Both the position numbers and the translations under genes were made by a program. Shown in pieces: positions 52,407-61,238 of a DNA stretch of 64,000 nt; the first letter of the stretch is position 1, and each line of letters starts with the position of its first letter. The notes beneath the pieces were generated by a model that saw only the letters and a list, made by a program, of their open reading frames with translations, ran no database searches and was not told the origin of the DNA. Location of the stretch: the NCBI GenBank assembly GCA_022649305.1, contig JALCNW010000007.1, positions 42,802 to 106,801 of the forward strand, in the 5' to 3' direction. Source of the stretch: Enterobacter sp. (GTDB taxonomy: Bacteria; Pseudomonadota; Gammaproteobacteria; Enterobacterales; Enterobacteriaceae).

Positions 52407-54095
52407 ATGAAATTTATTGGAAAGCTGCTCATCTGGATTTTGATTGCGGTACTTATCGCAATCCTGGCATTTTATATCCTTATTCAGACGCGCTGGGGTG
52501 CGGCGCAGGTCAGCAGCTGGATCACGGTCAACACCGATTACGAACTCAACTTTGACTTGATGGATCATCGTTTTTCATCGCCTTCCCACATCCTTCTTGA
52601 GAACGTTACTTTTGGTCGAGACGGCCAGCCAGCCACGCTCGTCGCCAAAAAGGTGGATATTGGCCTGAGCAGCCGCCAGATAACCGACCCGCTGCATATG
52701 GACACCATCACCCTGGTCGACGGTACGCTTAACCTCTCGCCGCAAACCGCACCGTTGCCCTTCCAGGCCGACCGCCTGCAGTTGAATAACATGGCATTTA
52801 ATAGTCCCAATACTGAGTGGGATCTGAGCGCGCAAAAAGTGACCGGCGGCGTAAGCCCCTGGCAGCCCGAAGCAGGAAACGTACTCGGCAAAAAAGCTCA
52901 GATTCAAATGAGCGCCGGATCGCTAACGCTGAACGGTGTTCCCGCCAGCAACGTGCTCATTCAGGGTGACCTCAACGGCAAAGAAGTGGTGCTGAGCACC
53001 ATCGGCGCGGACATGGCACGCGGCTCCCTCACCGGCAATGCACGACGCAATGCCGATGGTGGTTGGGTTATCGACAACATGCGCCTGAACGATATCCGTC
53101 TACAAAGCGACAAATCGCTGGCCGATTTCTTCGCACCGATCACCACGCTGCCTTCCCTGCAAATTGGTCGGCTGGACGTGACCGATGCGCGTCTGCAAGG
53201 CCCGGACTGGGCGGTGACCGATCTTGATTTAAGCCTGCGCAGCCTGACGCTGAGCAAAGGCGACTGGCAGAGCCAGGACGGACGGTTATCCATGAACGCG
53301 AGCGAGTTTATCTACGGCTCCTTGCACCTTTTCGACCCTATCTTCAACGCTGAGTTTGCCCCGCAGGGGATCGCGCTGCGCCAGTTCACCTCCCGTTGGG
53401 AAGGTGGGATGCTGCGCACGTCGGGTAACTGGCTGCGTAACGGCAAAGTGCTGGTGCTGGACGACGTCGCCGTTGCCGGGTTGGAATACACCTTACCGGA
53501 AAACTGGAAAACGCTGTGGATGGATCAACTCCCCGAATGGCTCAATGGCGTCACGCTGAAGAAATTCGGCCTGAGCCGCAACCTGGTGATCGATATCGAC
53601 CCGACCTTCCCGTGGCAAATCACCTCACTGGACGGTTACGGTGCAAACCTTCAGCTTGCGAAAGACCGCCAGTGGGGCGTATGGGGCGGCAACGCAACGC
53701 TTAACGGCGCGGCAGCCACATTCAACCGCGTGGACGTCCGCCGCCCGTCGATGGCGATTGCGGCAAACGCCTCGACGGTGAATGTGACGGAACTCAGCGC
53801 GTTTACCGAGAAGGGGATTCTGGAAGCCACAGCGACCGTATCGCAACTGCCACAGCGCCAGACTACCGTCAGCCTGACCGGGCGCGGTGTACCGCTTAAC
53901 GTGCTACAGCAGTGGGGATGGCCCGCGCTATCAATTTCCGGGGACGGCAATATTCAGCTCACCGCCAGCGGCAGCGTGCAGGAAAAAGCCCCGCTAAAAC
54001 CGACGGTGAACGGAAAGTTAAGTGCGGTGAATATGGATAAGCAGCAGGTACAGCAGACAATGACAGGGGGAGTGGTGTCGGTACCCTCTCCCTAA
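52407..54095 (+). CDS. yicH: AsmA family protein YicH, C-terminus altered by a repeat
   Basis: A 562-residue envelope protein: one N-terminal membrane helix (about residues 6-27), then a large periplasmic AsmA-type beta-rich region. AsmA-like proteins are linked to phospholipid transport or outer-membrane assembly; the role of YicH is not established. The E. coli protein is about 569 residues. Here the last codons (ending V-P-S-P-stop) come from a palindromic repeat starting at 54084, and the TAA lies in its hairpin. ATG 52407 fits the family; an in-frame ATG 8 codons upstream is possible. Confidence 0.9.
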   Translation: MKFIGKLLIWILIAVLIAILAFYILIQTRWGAAQVSSWITVNTDYELNFDLMDHRFSSPSHILLENVTFGRDGQPATLVAKKVDIGLSSRQITDPLHMDTITLVDGTLNLSPQTAPLPFQADRLQLNNMAFNSPNTEWDLSAQKVTGGVSPWQPEAGNVLGKKAQIQMSAGSLTLNGVPASNVLIQGDLNGKEVVLSTIGADMARGSLTGNARRNADGGWVIDNMRLNDIRLQSDKSLADFFAPITTLPSLQIGRLDVTDARLQGPDWAVTDLDLSLRSLTLSKGDWQSQDGRLSMNASEFIYGSLHLFDPIFNAEFAPQGIALRQFTSRWEGGMLRTSGNWLRNGKVLVLDDVAVAGLEYTLPENWKTLWMDQLPEWLNGVTLKKFGLSRNLVIDIDPTFPWQITSLDGYGANLQLAKDRQWGVWGGNATLNGAAATFNRVDVRRPSMAIAANASTVNVTELSAFTEKGILEATATVSQLPQRQTTVSLTGRGVPLNVLQQWGWPALSISGDGNIQLTASGSVQEKAPLKPTVNGKLSAVNMDKQQVQQTMTGGVVSVPSP

Positions 54096-54146
54096 AAGGG
54101 AGAGGGAGAAAACCATGAGCAAATCCTTAGGGTTAGGGTGAGGGGA
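54084..54146. repeat. GC-rich palindromic element, copy 3, supplying the yicH stop
   Basis: CCCTCTCCCT at 54084-54093 and AGGGAGAGGG at 54097-54106 form a 10-bp stem. A second part, TTAGGGTTAGGGTGAGGGG, lies at 54128-54146. Words are shared with the element at 1790-1849. It also separates the convergent genes yicH and yicI and may act as a terminator. A further remnant (GAGGGCGAGGGGATAGGGT) occurs at 58088-58106. Confidence 0.7.
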
Positions 54147-54147
54147 A

Positions 54148-56466
54148 TCAGAGGTGAATGACCATCTCTTTCCCTTCCGCTTTCACCACCGCGCCCCACT
54201 CGCTGCCAGCATGTGAACCGCCTTTCACGCTATTCAGCGTCTGGACGTTGCGCAAGCAAAGCGTCCAGTTTCGCGCTTCGCCCTCGCCTTTCACCGTGAC
54301 AATATCGCCACTGCGCGTTGCCTTCAGCGTAAACGCGACCGTACCGTTGTCCGCAGGCACTTCGCAGACCGCCGTGCGGCCTTCGTCCAGGTTAAACAGC
54401 TGGAATGCCGTACCCTCGTTCCACGCATAGTCCGGTTTCTGGCTGTTGTTACCCAGCGCCAGCAGGGTGTTATCACGCACGTATACCGGCAGGCTCTGGA
54501 AGTCATGCTGCTGCTTATGCCAACGACTGCCCTGCACTTCGTCGTTATGCCACAGATGCGTCCAGCGTCCTTCTGGCAGATAGAACTGCACGTCGCCCGC
54601 TTCGCTAAACACTGGCGCGACCATCATGGCATCGCCCAGCATGTACTGACGGTCGAGGTAATCGCACGCCGGATCGTCCGGGAACTCCAGCATCATGGCG
54701 CGCAGCATCGGCGTACCGAATTCGCGGGCCAGCGCAGCCTGACGATACAGATATGGCATCAACCGGCATTTCAGCTGGGTGAAGTGACGCACCACGTCGC
54801 AGGATTCGTCGTCGTACGCCCACGGTACACGGTAGGATTTGCTGCCGTGCAGGCGGCTATGGCTTGAGAACAGCCCGAACGCGCACCAGCGTTTGTAGAC
54901 ATCCGCTGGCGCGGTGTTTTCGAACCCGCCGATATCGTGGCTCCAGAAGCCAAAGCCGGACAGGCCAATCGACAGCCCGCCGCGCAGGCTTTCCGCCATG
55001 GATTCGTAGTTGGCGTAGCAGTCGCCGCCCCAGTGCACCGGGAACTTCTGCGCACCGACGGACGCCGAACGGGCAAACAGCACCGCCTCTTCTTCGCCCA
55101 CCGTCTCTTTCATCACGTCCCACACCAGCTCGTTATAGATGTACGCGTAATGATTGTGCATCTTCTGCGGATCCGAACCGTCATGCCACACCGCATCCGT
55201 CGGGATGCGTTCGCCGAAGTCGGTTTTGAAGCAATCCACACCGATATCCACCAGGCCTTTCAGCTTGTCGGCGTACCACTTACAGGCATCGGGATTGGTG
55301 AAGTCATAAATCGCCAGTCCCGGCTGCCATTTATCCCACTGCCACACCGACCCATCCGGACGCTTCAGCAGGTAGCCTTTTTCTTTTAGCTCGTTGAATA
55401 CCGGCGATTTCTGGCCGATATACGGGTTGATCCACACGCAGATCTTCAGCCCTTTGTCCTTCAGGCGGCGAATCATCCCTTCCGGATCCGGGAAGGTGAC
55501 CGGATCCCACTCAAAGTCGCACCACTGGAAGGCCTTCATCCAGAAGCAGTCGAAGTGGAAGACATGCAGCGGCAGGTCGCGCTCGGCCATGCCGTCGATA
55601 AAGCTGTTTACCGTCGCTTCGTCGTAGTTGGTGGTGAACGAGGTGGTGAGCCACAGGCCGAACGACCACGCAGGTGGCAGCGCCGGGCGGCCGGTGAACT
55701 GTGTATAACGATTCAAAACGTCCTTCGGCGTCGGACCGTCGATCACAAAATATTCCAGATACTCGCCTTCGACGCTAAATTGCACCTTGGAGACTTTCTC
55801 GGAGCCGACTTCAAAAGAGACGTTCTCTGGATGATTCACCAGCACGCCGTAGCCGCGGTTGGTCAGGTAGAACGGGATATTTTTATACGACTGTTCAGTG
55901 CTGGTGCCGCCGTCGCGGTTCCAGGTTTCAACCGTCTGGCCGTTGCGCACCAGCGCGGTAAAGCGCTCACCCAGACCGTAAACCGTTTCGCCCACGCCCA
56001 AATCCAGGCGTTCAAACACATAGTTGCGATCGGCATTGCCATCCTGCACGTAGCCATTGTTCTTCAACTGGCTGCCGGTAATGCGCTGCCCGTCGCGCAG
56101 GAAATCCAGCGCCCAGAACTCACCTTTGGTGATGCGCACGCTGATGTTGCCGCTTTTCAGCTCGGCAAACTCCGCGTTGTTTTCGATCTGGACGTTCACG
56201 TCTTTCAGGACATTCAGCGGATAGTGCGGGCCGTTATCCAGCGCGCCCTGGAAGTGCTCGATACGCACGCCAACAATCCCTTCCTGCGGAGCAAACAGGC
56301 GCACCGTAAACATCAAGGTGTCCAGTTGCCAGGTGCGTTCGCGCACATCGCGCGGTGCAACGTACACCACCAGGTCATTACCCTGTTGTTCAACGTCGAA
56401 GACCTGGACCGGATAGGTCACGTTCAGGCCCGGTTGAATAAGCCAGTTTCCGTCACTGATTTTCAT
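54148..56466 (-). CDS. yicI: Alpha-xylosidase YicI (glycoside hydrolase family 31)
   Basis: Cytoplasmic enzyme releasing alpha-xylose from isoprimeverose-type disaccharides. It has 772 residues, exactly the E. coli length. The GH31 nucleophile is the Asp of [13 protein letters not shown] (near 416), and the acid/base Asp is in [13 protein letters not shown] (near 482). N-terminal beta-sandwich and C-terminal beta domains flank the barrel. It is 12 bp downstream of yicJ, its probable substrate importer. Confidence 0.97.
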   Translation of the reverse strand: MKISDGNWLIQPGLNVTYPVQVFDVEQQGNDLVVYVAPRDVRERTWQLDTLMFTVRLFAPQEGIVGVRIEHFQGALDNGPHYPLNVLKDVNVQIENNAEFAELKSGNISVRITKGEFWALDFLRDGQRITGSQLKNNGYVQDGNADRNYVFERLDLGVGETVYGLGERFTALVRNGQTVETWNRDGGTSTEQSYKNIPFYLTNRGYGVLVNHPENVSFEVGSEKVSKVQFSVEGEYLEYFVIDGPTPKDVLNRYTQFTGRPALPPAWSFGLWLTTSFTTNYDEATVNSFIDGMAERDLPLHVFHFDCFWMKAFQWCDFEWDPVTFPDPEGMIRRLKDKGLKICVWINPYIGQKSPVFNELKEKGYLLKRPDGSVWQWDKWQPGLAIYDFTNPDACKWYADKLKGLVDIGVDCFKTDFGERIPTDAVWHDGSDPQKMHNHYAYIYNELVWDVMKETVGEEEAVLFARSASVGAQKFPVHWGGDCYANYESMAESLRGGLSIGLSGFGFWSHDIGGFENTAPADVYKRWCAFGLFSSHSRLHGSKSYRVPWAYDDESCDVVRHFTQLKCRLMPYLYRQAALAREFGTPMLRAMMLEFPDDPACDYLDRQYMLGDAMMVAPVFSEAGDVQFYLPEGRWTHLWHNDEVQGSRWHKQQHDFQSLPVYVRDNTLLALGNNSQKPDYAWNEGTAFQLFNLDEGRTAVCEVPADNGTVAFTLKATRSGDIVTVKGEGEARNWTLCLRNVQTLNSVKGGSHAGSEWGAVVKAEGKEMVIHL

Positions 56467-56478
56467 CTTATCGTCCTC

Positions 56479-57873
56479 TTAGTTCTGTAATTCTTTGCTG
56501 ACCGGATGGGCATCAAATTCCTGCGCGTTACGGCGCGCGCCCTGTGCCAGCTCGCCCATGATTTTGAGCAGGAACGGCGTTTTCAGCGTGTAAAAGCGTT
56601 TGGCAACGACCGCGCTCAGCAGGTAGCAAGCTGCCGGAACCAGCGTAAAGAGGCCAATGATAATGCTGATGGTGGTGCCGTTCTGCGCTTTAGCTGCAGC
56701 GTCATAGCCGCCACCTGCCAGCATCCAACCGATCATCGCCCCGCCGAGCGCCAGGCCCAGCTTCAGCACAAACAGCGTGCCCGCAAAGCTGATCCCCGTC
56801 AGGCGTTTGCCGTTGGTCCACTCGCCGTAGTCAACGGTGTCGGACATCATGACCCACTGAATCGGCGTCACCAGTTGGTGCAGCACGCCGATCACGAAGA
56901 TAAAGCCGAACATCAACACGTTGGCATTGATTGGAACGAAGAACATCGCCACGCTCAGCACCGCCAGCGCGGCGTTGGTCCACCAGAAGACGCTGACTTT
57001 GCATTTCCAGTCGGTGAGCGGCTTGGCCAGTGCGGAGCCGATCAGGTTACCGACGCAGTAGGTGGTCAGGAACACGACGAAGATTTCCGGCGAGCCCATA
57101 ATCCAGGTGCAGTAGTACATCATCGCGCCGCCGCGCACGCAGACGGCGAGGATGTTAAGAATGGTCAGTACGCCGACGATGCGCCACTGGTCGTTATTCC
57201 AGATATCACGCAGGTCTTCACGCATAGAGGTGGTGCTCGGTGGCACCTGGATACGCTCTTTGGTGGTGAAGAAGCAAAACGCCAGCATCAAGAATGCGAC
57301 CACCGACAGCACGGCGATCCCGCCCTGGAAACCGAACGCTTTGTCATCGCCGCCAATCAGGTTCACCAGCGGCATCATCAGCACCGTGGAGAGCATGCCT
57401 CCCGCCGTCGCCAGCACAAAGCGCCAGGACTGTAGGGAGATGCGTTGTTTCGGGTCGTTGGTAATGACGCCGCCGAGCGCGCAGTACGGGATATTCACCA
57501 CGGTATAGAGCAGAGTCAGCAACGTGTAGGTGATGGCGGCATAAATCATTTTACCGTTCAGACTCAGATCCGGCGTGGTATACGCCAGCACGCAGACGAG
57601 ACCGAACGGGATGGCACCAAACAGGATCCAAGGACGGAATTTCCCCCAGCGGCTGCGCGTGCGGTCAGCCAGCAACCCCATGCACGGATCGGATATCGCA
57701 TCCAGCGCGCGCGCCAGCAGGAACATAGTGCCAACAAACCCGGCGGGAATACCGAAAATATCGGTATAGAAAAACATCATATACAACATGACGTTATCAA
57801 AAATGATATGGCTGGCGGCATCACCCATGCCGTAGCCAATCTTCTCCTTAATGGACAGTACTTCACTCTTCAT
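56479..57873 (-). CDS. yicJ: Glycoside/pentoside/hexuronide:cation symporter YicJ
   Basis: A 464-residue, 12-helix transporter of the GPH family (melibiose/xyloside type), probably importing alpha-xylosides for YicI. DAASHIIFDNVMLYMMFFYTD-type N-terminus, ARALDAISDPCMGLLADRTR (about 50-69) with the family's Asp residues, and GEWTNGKRLTGISFAGTLF are conserved. ATG 57873 has AAGGA upstream; a longer in-frame extension of 66 codons is lysine-rich and unsupported. The 287-bp gap to selC carries the promoter, not pinpointed. Confidence 0.95.
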   Translation of the reverse strand: MKSEVLSIKEKIGYGMGDAASHIIFDNVMLYMMFFYTDIFGIPAGFVGTMFLLARALDAISDPCMGLLADRTRSRWGKFRPWILFGAIPFGLVCVLAYTTPDLSLNGKMIYAAITYTLLTLLYTVVNIPYCALGGVITNDPKQRISLQSWRFVLATAGGMLSTVLMMPLVNLIGGDDKAFGFQGGIAVLSVVAFLMLAFCFFTTKERIQVPPSTTSMREDLRDIWNNDQWRIVGVLTILNILAVCVRGGAMMYYCTWIMGSPEIFVVFLTTYCVGNLIGSALAKPLTDWKCKVSVFWWTNAALAVLSVAMFFVPINANVLMFGFIFVIGVLHQLVTPIQWVMMSDTVDYGEWTNGKRLTGISFAGTLFVLKLGLALGGAMIGWMLAGGGYDAAAKAQNGTTISIIIGLFTLVPAACYLLSAVVAKRFYTLKTPFLLKIMGELAQGARRNAQEFDAHPVSKELQN

Positions 57874-58160
57874 TCTTTTTATCCTTGAACGCTGTAGGGG
57901 CGCTGAGACCGGTTTCCGTTGTTTTAAACCATATGTGAAGGACCAGGTATTCTGTTTTCTGGTTAATAACTTACGTTTCTTCTTTTTTGTGATCGCGGTA
58001 GAACTCACAGGGCCAAAAGCTAACCTGAGGATTTTCTTAGGATTTAACTGAAAGGGGTTAACACAGGTCAAAATAGAGGTGAAAAAAGAGGGCGAGGGGA
58101 TAGGGTAAATGGTTGAAAGTAGCTATACTGCGGACCGCCTCCATGTAGCAATCGAGGCGC

Positions 58161-58255
58161 GGAAGATCGTCATCTCCGGTGAGGTGGCTGGATTTCAAAT
58201 CCAGTTGGGGACGCCAGCGTTCCCGGGCAGGTTCGACTCCTGTGATCTTCCGCCA
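58161..58255 (+). tRNA. selC: Selenocysteine tRNA (anticodon TCA)
   Basis: A 95-base gene collinear with E. coli selC, running from GGAAGATCGT to GATCTTCCGCCA. The acceptor arms GGAAGATC/GATCTTCC pair over 8 bp as expected for tRNA-Sec, the anticodon TCA is at 58195-58197, the extended variable arm is present, and CCA is encoded. Its 3' half doubles as the integration site of the satellite that follows. A TATACT at 58124-58129 could be the -10 box. Confidence 0.98.
58234..58255. other. Probable attachment site (attL) of the satellite in selC
   Basis: The 3' end of selC, directly followed by a P4-type integrase gene facing away, is the standard bacterial attachment core for selC-targeting P4-like elements. 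The matching direct repeat (attR) lies outside the window, so the exact core length cannot be set. Confidence 0.7.
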
Positions 58256-58378
58256 ATTATCATCTCACCACGTCCGAAAAAGTCCTTTAAAACCATTATA
58301 TTCAGCAAGTTATCTAATCACTCCGTCCGTATCAGTCCGAGCGAATCTCCCTAAATCCACGAAAAATATGTATAGTGT

Positions 58379-58418
58379 TGTGTATAATTTTTTTATACAC
58401 AGATTTCACTTATACACA
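58379..58418. promoter_or_regulatory. int promoter with three TTATACACA boxes
   Basis: TTATACACA occurs inverted at 58379-58387 and direct at 58393-58401 and 58410-58418, the last running into the int ATG. The first two form a perfect 9-bp palindrome around five T. A TATAAT at 58383-58388 sits inside the first box, so a bound protein would control int. The word equals the DnaA-box consensus (E. coli oriC R2 type); it may instead be an Int or Vis site. Confidence 0.65.
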
Positions 58419-59614
58419 TGCCACTTACAGACATACAAATCCGACGCGCTAAGGCACAAGACAAGCCCTACACCCTCAATGATGGACAAGGATTATCCTT
58501 ACTCATAAACCCCGACGGGAGCAAAGGATGGAGGTTCCGCTACCGGTTTGCAGGTAAAGCCCGGTTAATGTCATTTGGTTCCTACAGCCTCGTCTCGCTT
58601 GCAGAGGCTCGCGACAAACGCGAAACAGCACGCAAGCAGGTAGCAAATGGCATTGATCCAGTCGAAGAACGCAAAGCTCAGAAGCTGGCACAGCAGCTCT
58701 CAACAGAAAACTCGTTCGAAGCCATATGTCGGGAGTGGCATTCAAACAAAGCCGATCGCTGGACAGTGGCCTACCGCGAAGAAATCATTAAGACATTTGA
58801 GCAAGATGTTTTCCCATACATTGGTAAACGCCCTATCAGTGAGATCAAACCCCTAGAACTGCTTGAGGTGCTACGACGAATAGAGAAGCGTGGGGCACTA
58901 GAGAAGACACGTAAGGTTCGTCAAAGGTGCGGTGAGGTTTATCGCTATGCGATCATAACTGGCCGTGCTGAATACAACCCAGCACCTGATTTAGCTATCG
59001 CTCTGGGTGTTCCTAAGCAAAAACATCATCCATTTCTATCTGCCGAAGAATTGCCTCATTTTATTCGGGATCTCGAAGCGTATACCGGTAGCATCATCAC
59101 CAAAAATGCTACGAAGATAGTTATGCTGACTGGTGTAAGAACGCAGGAGATGCGCTTTGCTACCTGGGAGGAAGTAGACCTCGAAAAAGGTATATGGGAG
59201 ATACCAGCGGAACGTATGAAAATGCGTAGGCCACACATAGTTCCTTTATCTACTCAGGTAGTTGACCTTTTTAAACAGCTCAAACCTATTACCGGCCATT
59301 ACCCTTACATCTTTATTGGCAGGAACAACCGCAGCAAACCGATCTCGAAAGAAAGCGTATCGCAAGTGATTGAGTTACTTGGTTATAAAGGACGAGCTAC
59401 TGGTCACGGTTTCAGACACACAATGTCGACAATCCTGCATGAAAGAGGGTTTGATAGTGCATGGATTGAGATGCAGTTGGCACATATAGATAAGAATAGC
59501 ATTCGCGGCGTATATAATCATGCTCAATACATAGATAACCGTAGAAATATGATGGGTTGGTATGCAGATTATATTTATCCACAGTCGTTGCCTATACCAC
59601 CACTGGAAAAGTAA
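58418..59614 (+). CDS. int: Tyrosine recombinase, P4-type integrase
   Basis: A 398-residue site-specific recombinase that inserts the element into selC. An N-terminal DUF4102-type arm-binding domain (LTDIQIRRAKAQDKPYTLND, about 3-85) is followed by the core-binding domain and a catalytic domain with Arg in MLTGVRTQEMR (near 241), HGFRHTMSTIL (His 330, Arg 333), His near 356, and the nucleophile Tyr near 366 in RGVYNHAQY. All catalytic residues are intact. The start lies 163 bp after selC. The 3' end overlaps the convergent nucleotidyltransferase gene by 40 bp. Confidence 0.95.
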   Translation: MPLTDIQIRRAKAQDKPYTLNDGQGLSLLINPDGSKGWRFRYRFAGKARLMSFGSYSLVSLAEARDKRETARKQVANGIDPVEERKAQKLAQQLSTENSFEAICREWHSNKADRWTVAYREEIIKTFEQDVFPYIGKRPISEIKPLELLEVLRRIEKRGALEKTRKVRQRCGEVYRYAIITGRAEYNPAPDLAIALGVPKQKHHPFLSAEELPHFIRDLEAYTGSIITKNATKIVMLTGVRTQEMRFATWEEVDLEKGIWEIPAERMKMRRPHIVPLSTQVVDLFKQLKPITGHYPYIFIGRNNRSKPISKESVSQVIELLGYKGRATGHGFRHTMSTILHERGFDSAWIEMQLAHIDKNSIRGVYNHAQYIDNRRNMMGWYADYIYPQSLPIPPLEK

Positions 59615-60396
59615 CTTGGCTTTGAAACCATGCTTGCTAGATTTCTAACATCAGAATTATATTGGTAAAAAGAGCATACTATTTCATATGCTCTTAGTTG
59701 CTTGTAGGATCTTTCTGGAAGCTTATCAGGAAGCCCTAAAACAATTGACTTACGATTGCAGAAATTAATCTTTCCATTGAAATTTATTATTTTTTTTGCT
59801 ATTTCAAATAATTTATAAATAAATTCAAAATGAACGCTATAATACATCCTATTCCTGTAGGCATTTTTAAGTTTACGCGAAAAAAGTAGAATTTTAATGT
59901 CATTCATATTAATCCGGCCAACACTATATAACTGTTTAAATATTTCCTCCCAAGCAAAAACATAAACCCCATCCGCTGCAAATTTTCTTATGGCTATATT
60001 CCTAATGCTGGTAATCAACAAATCATTTACAAAGAGTAATGAGAATTTATTTTCGGGGAGCGTTTGTAACAAATCTAAAATATCAATATTGCTATCTATC
60101 TCATCCTGATAATCTTTTTTTGGCCTCCATTCAGAATTAACGTTATTATATATACTAGCTTCGCCATTAATAATTTTCCCCTCAGTAATTACATGTTTAA
60201 GGAACAGACTGCCTGATTTAGCCAAATGAATAGCCTTTTTCTCGCTCATTACAGTTACATCATATCCAAGTAACTGAAATTTAATTCTTTCTTCACTAGA
60301 ATTTTTACAACCATTATGTATTAGCAATAAATCTCGATCTGAATAACGAGATATAATACCGTTATGTCTACTACCATATTCAATAGCAATTTTCAC
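59575..60396 (-). CDS. Nucleotidyltransferase-fold protein, second gene of a candidate defence operon
   Basis: A 273-residue protein of unknown function. Residues 5-26 read IEYGSRHNG...YSDRDLLLI: the Gly-Ser and Asp-x-Asp (D20, D22) pattern of polymerase-beta-type nucleotidyltransferases, with D46 in GYDVTVMS as a possible third metal ligand. The helix normally preceding the GS motif is missing or very short. Residues about 100-260 look all-helical, lysine-rich and Asn-rich. It starts at GTG 60396, overlapping the preceding channel gene by 4 bases (GTGA), with AGGA upstream. It is very AT-rich compared with the chromosome. It could be a signal-producing enzyme, a MNT-type modifier of protein or tRNA, or a nucleotide sensor. 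Confidence 0.75.
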   Translation of the reverse strand: MKIAIEYGSRHNGIISRYSDRDLLLIHNGCKNSSEERIKFQLLGYDVTVMSEKKAIHLAKSGSLFLKHVITEGKIINGEASIYNNVNSEWRPKKDYQDEIDSNIDILDLLQTLPENKFSLLFVNDLLITSIRNIAIRKFAADGVYVFAWEEIFKQLYSVGRINMNDIKILLFSRKLKNAYRNRMYYSVHFEFIYKLFEIAKKIINFNGKINFCNRKSIVLGLPDKLPERSYKQLRAYEIVCSFYQYNSDVRNLASMVSKPSYFSSGGIGNDCG

Positions 60397-61238
60397 TTTA
60401 TAATCCTATTAAATAAGGCACTTACCGTGAAACTTAACAAAGAAATACCTAACAATACATTGGTAATTATCACCCATCGCCCTAAACTTGTAGGATCGCC
60501 AAAACCAGCAGCGCCAAGAGTTAACATGGTGGTAATTGTAAAATACACGGATTGACTGATGCTGTTTATTTTGGCTTCAACAAATATAAAACCACCGATG
60601 ATTCTATTAATGCCTACCAATAATACAAATGTTATCAATGTCGTTATAACTAAATTTCTTAATCTATACCCATACCCAAATAACACTCCATACATCTTCG
60701 AGAAAAACTTCTTAGTGTAAAATTTAAACCTTCCATCATTCTCTTTTCTTTCTTTATATTCTTGAATATACAACCAGTGATTAAAATAATATTCAGCCTC
60801 TGCCTTGTATGCCTTTTGTGAATCTTCTTTATAAAGCAATCGCAATTCATCAAATAGCCCTACGGCGATATTAGAATATTTTTCATCTCTGATGGCATCT
60901 TTGAATTGCCCCGGTTTTGCGTAACAAGACGATTGAAATTTTGCTCTGAAGAAATTACAGCTTTCAAAATTACAATTATGAAAACGAACACTTTCAAATA
61001 TTGAATATATAAACAAGCAATTACTAAACTTACAATTACTAAACGTTATGCCTTCAAAATTAGTTTTTGCGAAAGACACATTCTCAAATATAATTGAATC
61101 AATTTTTTTAGCTCTCATTTCATTAGGAACATACATTATACTTCTAATGTGACGAGCCTGATTTAAAAGCTTAAAAAAATCATACTCCGTCTCTATTCTA
61201 CTAAAAGGCGCTGTGATTTGAAAAAACTCATCTGCCAT
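60393..61238 (-). CDS. Pentapeptide-repeat protein with two-helix ion-channel domain
   Basis: A 281-residue protein with two clear parts. Residues about 46-103 are pentapeptide repeats (phenylalanine or leucine every fifth position, e.g. FENVSFAKTNFEGITFSNCK). A charged helical linker (110-190) leads to a membrane domain: TM1 about 195-215, a pore-helix and filter-like loop 228-248 (TLGAAGFGD), and TM2 about 254-275, the layout of two-helix potassium-type channels. ATG 61238 has GAGGG 9 bases upstream; a TTG 5 codons earlier is possible. It is the first gene of the operon with the nucleotidyltransferase and is very AT-rich. The domain pair suggests a gated membrane effector; the gating signal is unknown. 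Confidence 0.85.
   Translation of the reverse strand: MADEFFQITAPFSRIETEYDFFKLLNQARHIRSIMYVPNEMRAKKIDSIIFENVSFAKTNFEGITFSNCKFSNCLFIYSIFESVRFHNCNFESCNFFRAKFQSSCYAKPGQFKDAIRDEKYSNIAVGLFDELRLLYKEDSQKAYKAEAEYYFNHWLYIQEYKERKENDGRFKFYTKKFFSKMYGVLFGYGYRLRNLVITTLITFVLLVGINRIIGGFIFVEAKINSISQSVYFTITTMLTLGAAGFGDPTSLGRWVIITNVLLGISLLSFTVSALFNRIIK

Noticed and set aside
55555..56490. A 311-codon plus-strand frame antisense to yicI
   Set aside because: Composition is a mirror of a GC-rich real gene with full GH31 motifs on the other strand. The same holds for the 309-codon frame at 56506-57435 opposite yicJ.
57988..58009. TGTGA...TCACA resembling a CRP site upstream of yicJ
   Set aside because: The half-sites are 12 bases apart instead of 6, so it does not fit CRP binding.
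58109..58508. Plus-strand frames of 81 and 109 codons across selC
   Set aside because: They read through the tRNA gene and the int promoter and have no independent support.
59827..59860. R-x5-H (Arg 183 to His 189) in the nucleotidyltransferase C-terminus, as a HEPN RNase motif
   Set aside because: A single short pattern in a lysine/asparagine-rich helical region is weak, and surrounding residues do not clearly fit HEPN. Kept only as something to test by structure prediction.
59575..61238. Calling the operon CBASS
   Set aside because: The enzyme lacks the usual cyclase length and N-terminal helices, and there is no SAVED, TIR, phospholipase or other recognised CBASS effector or ancillary gene nearby.
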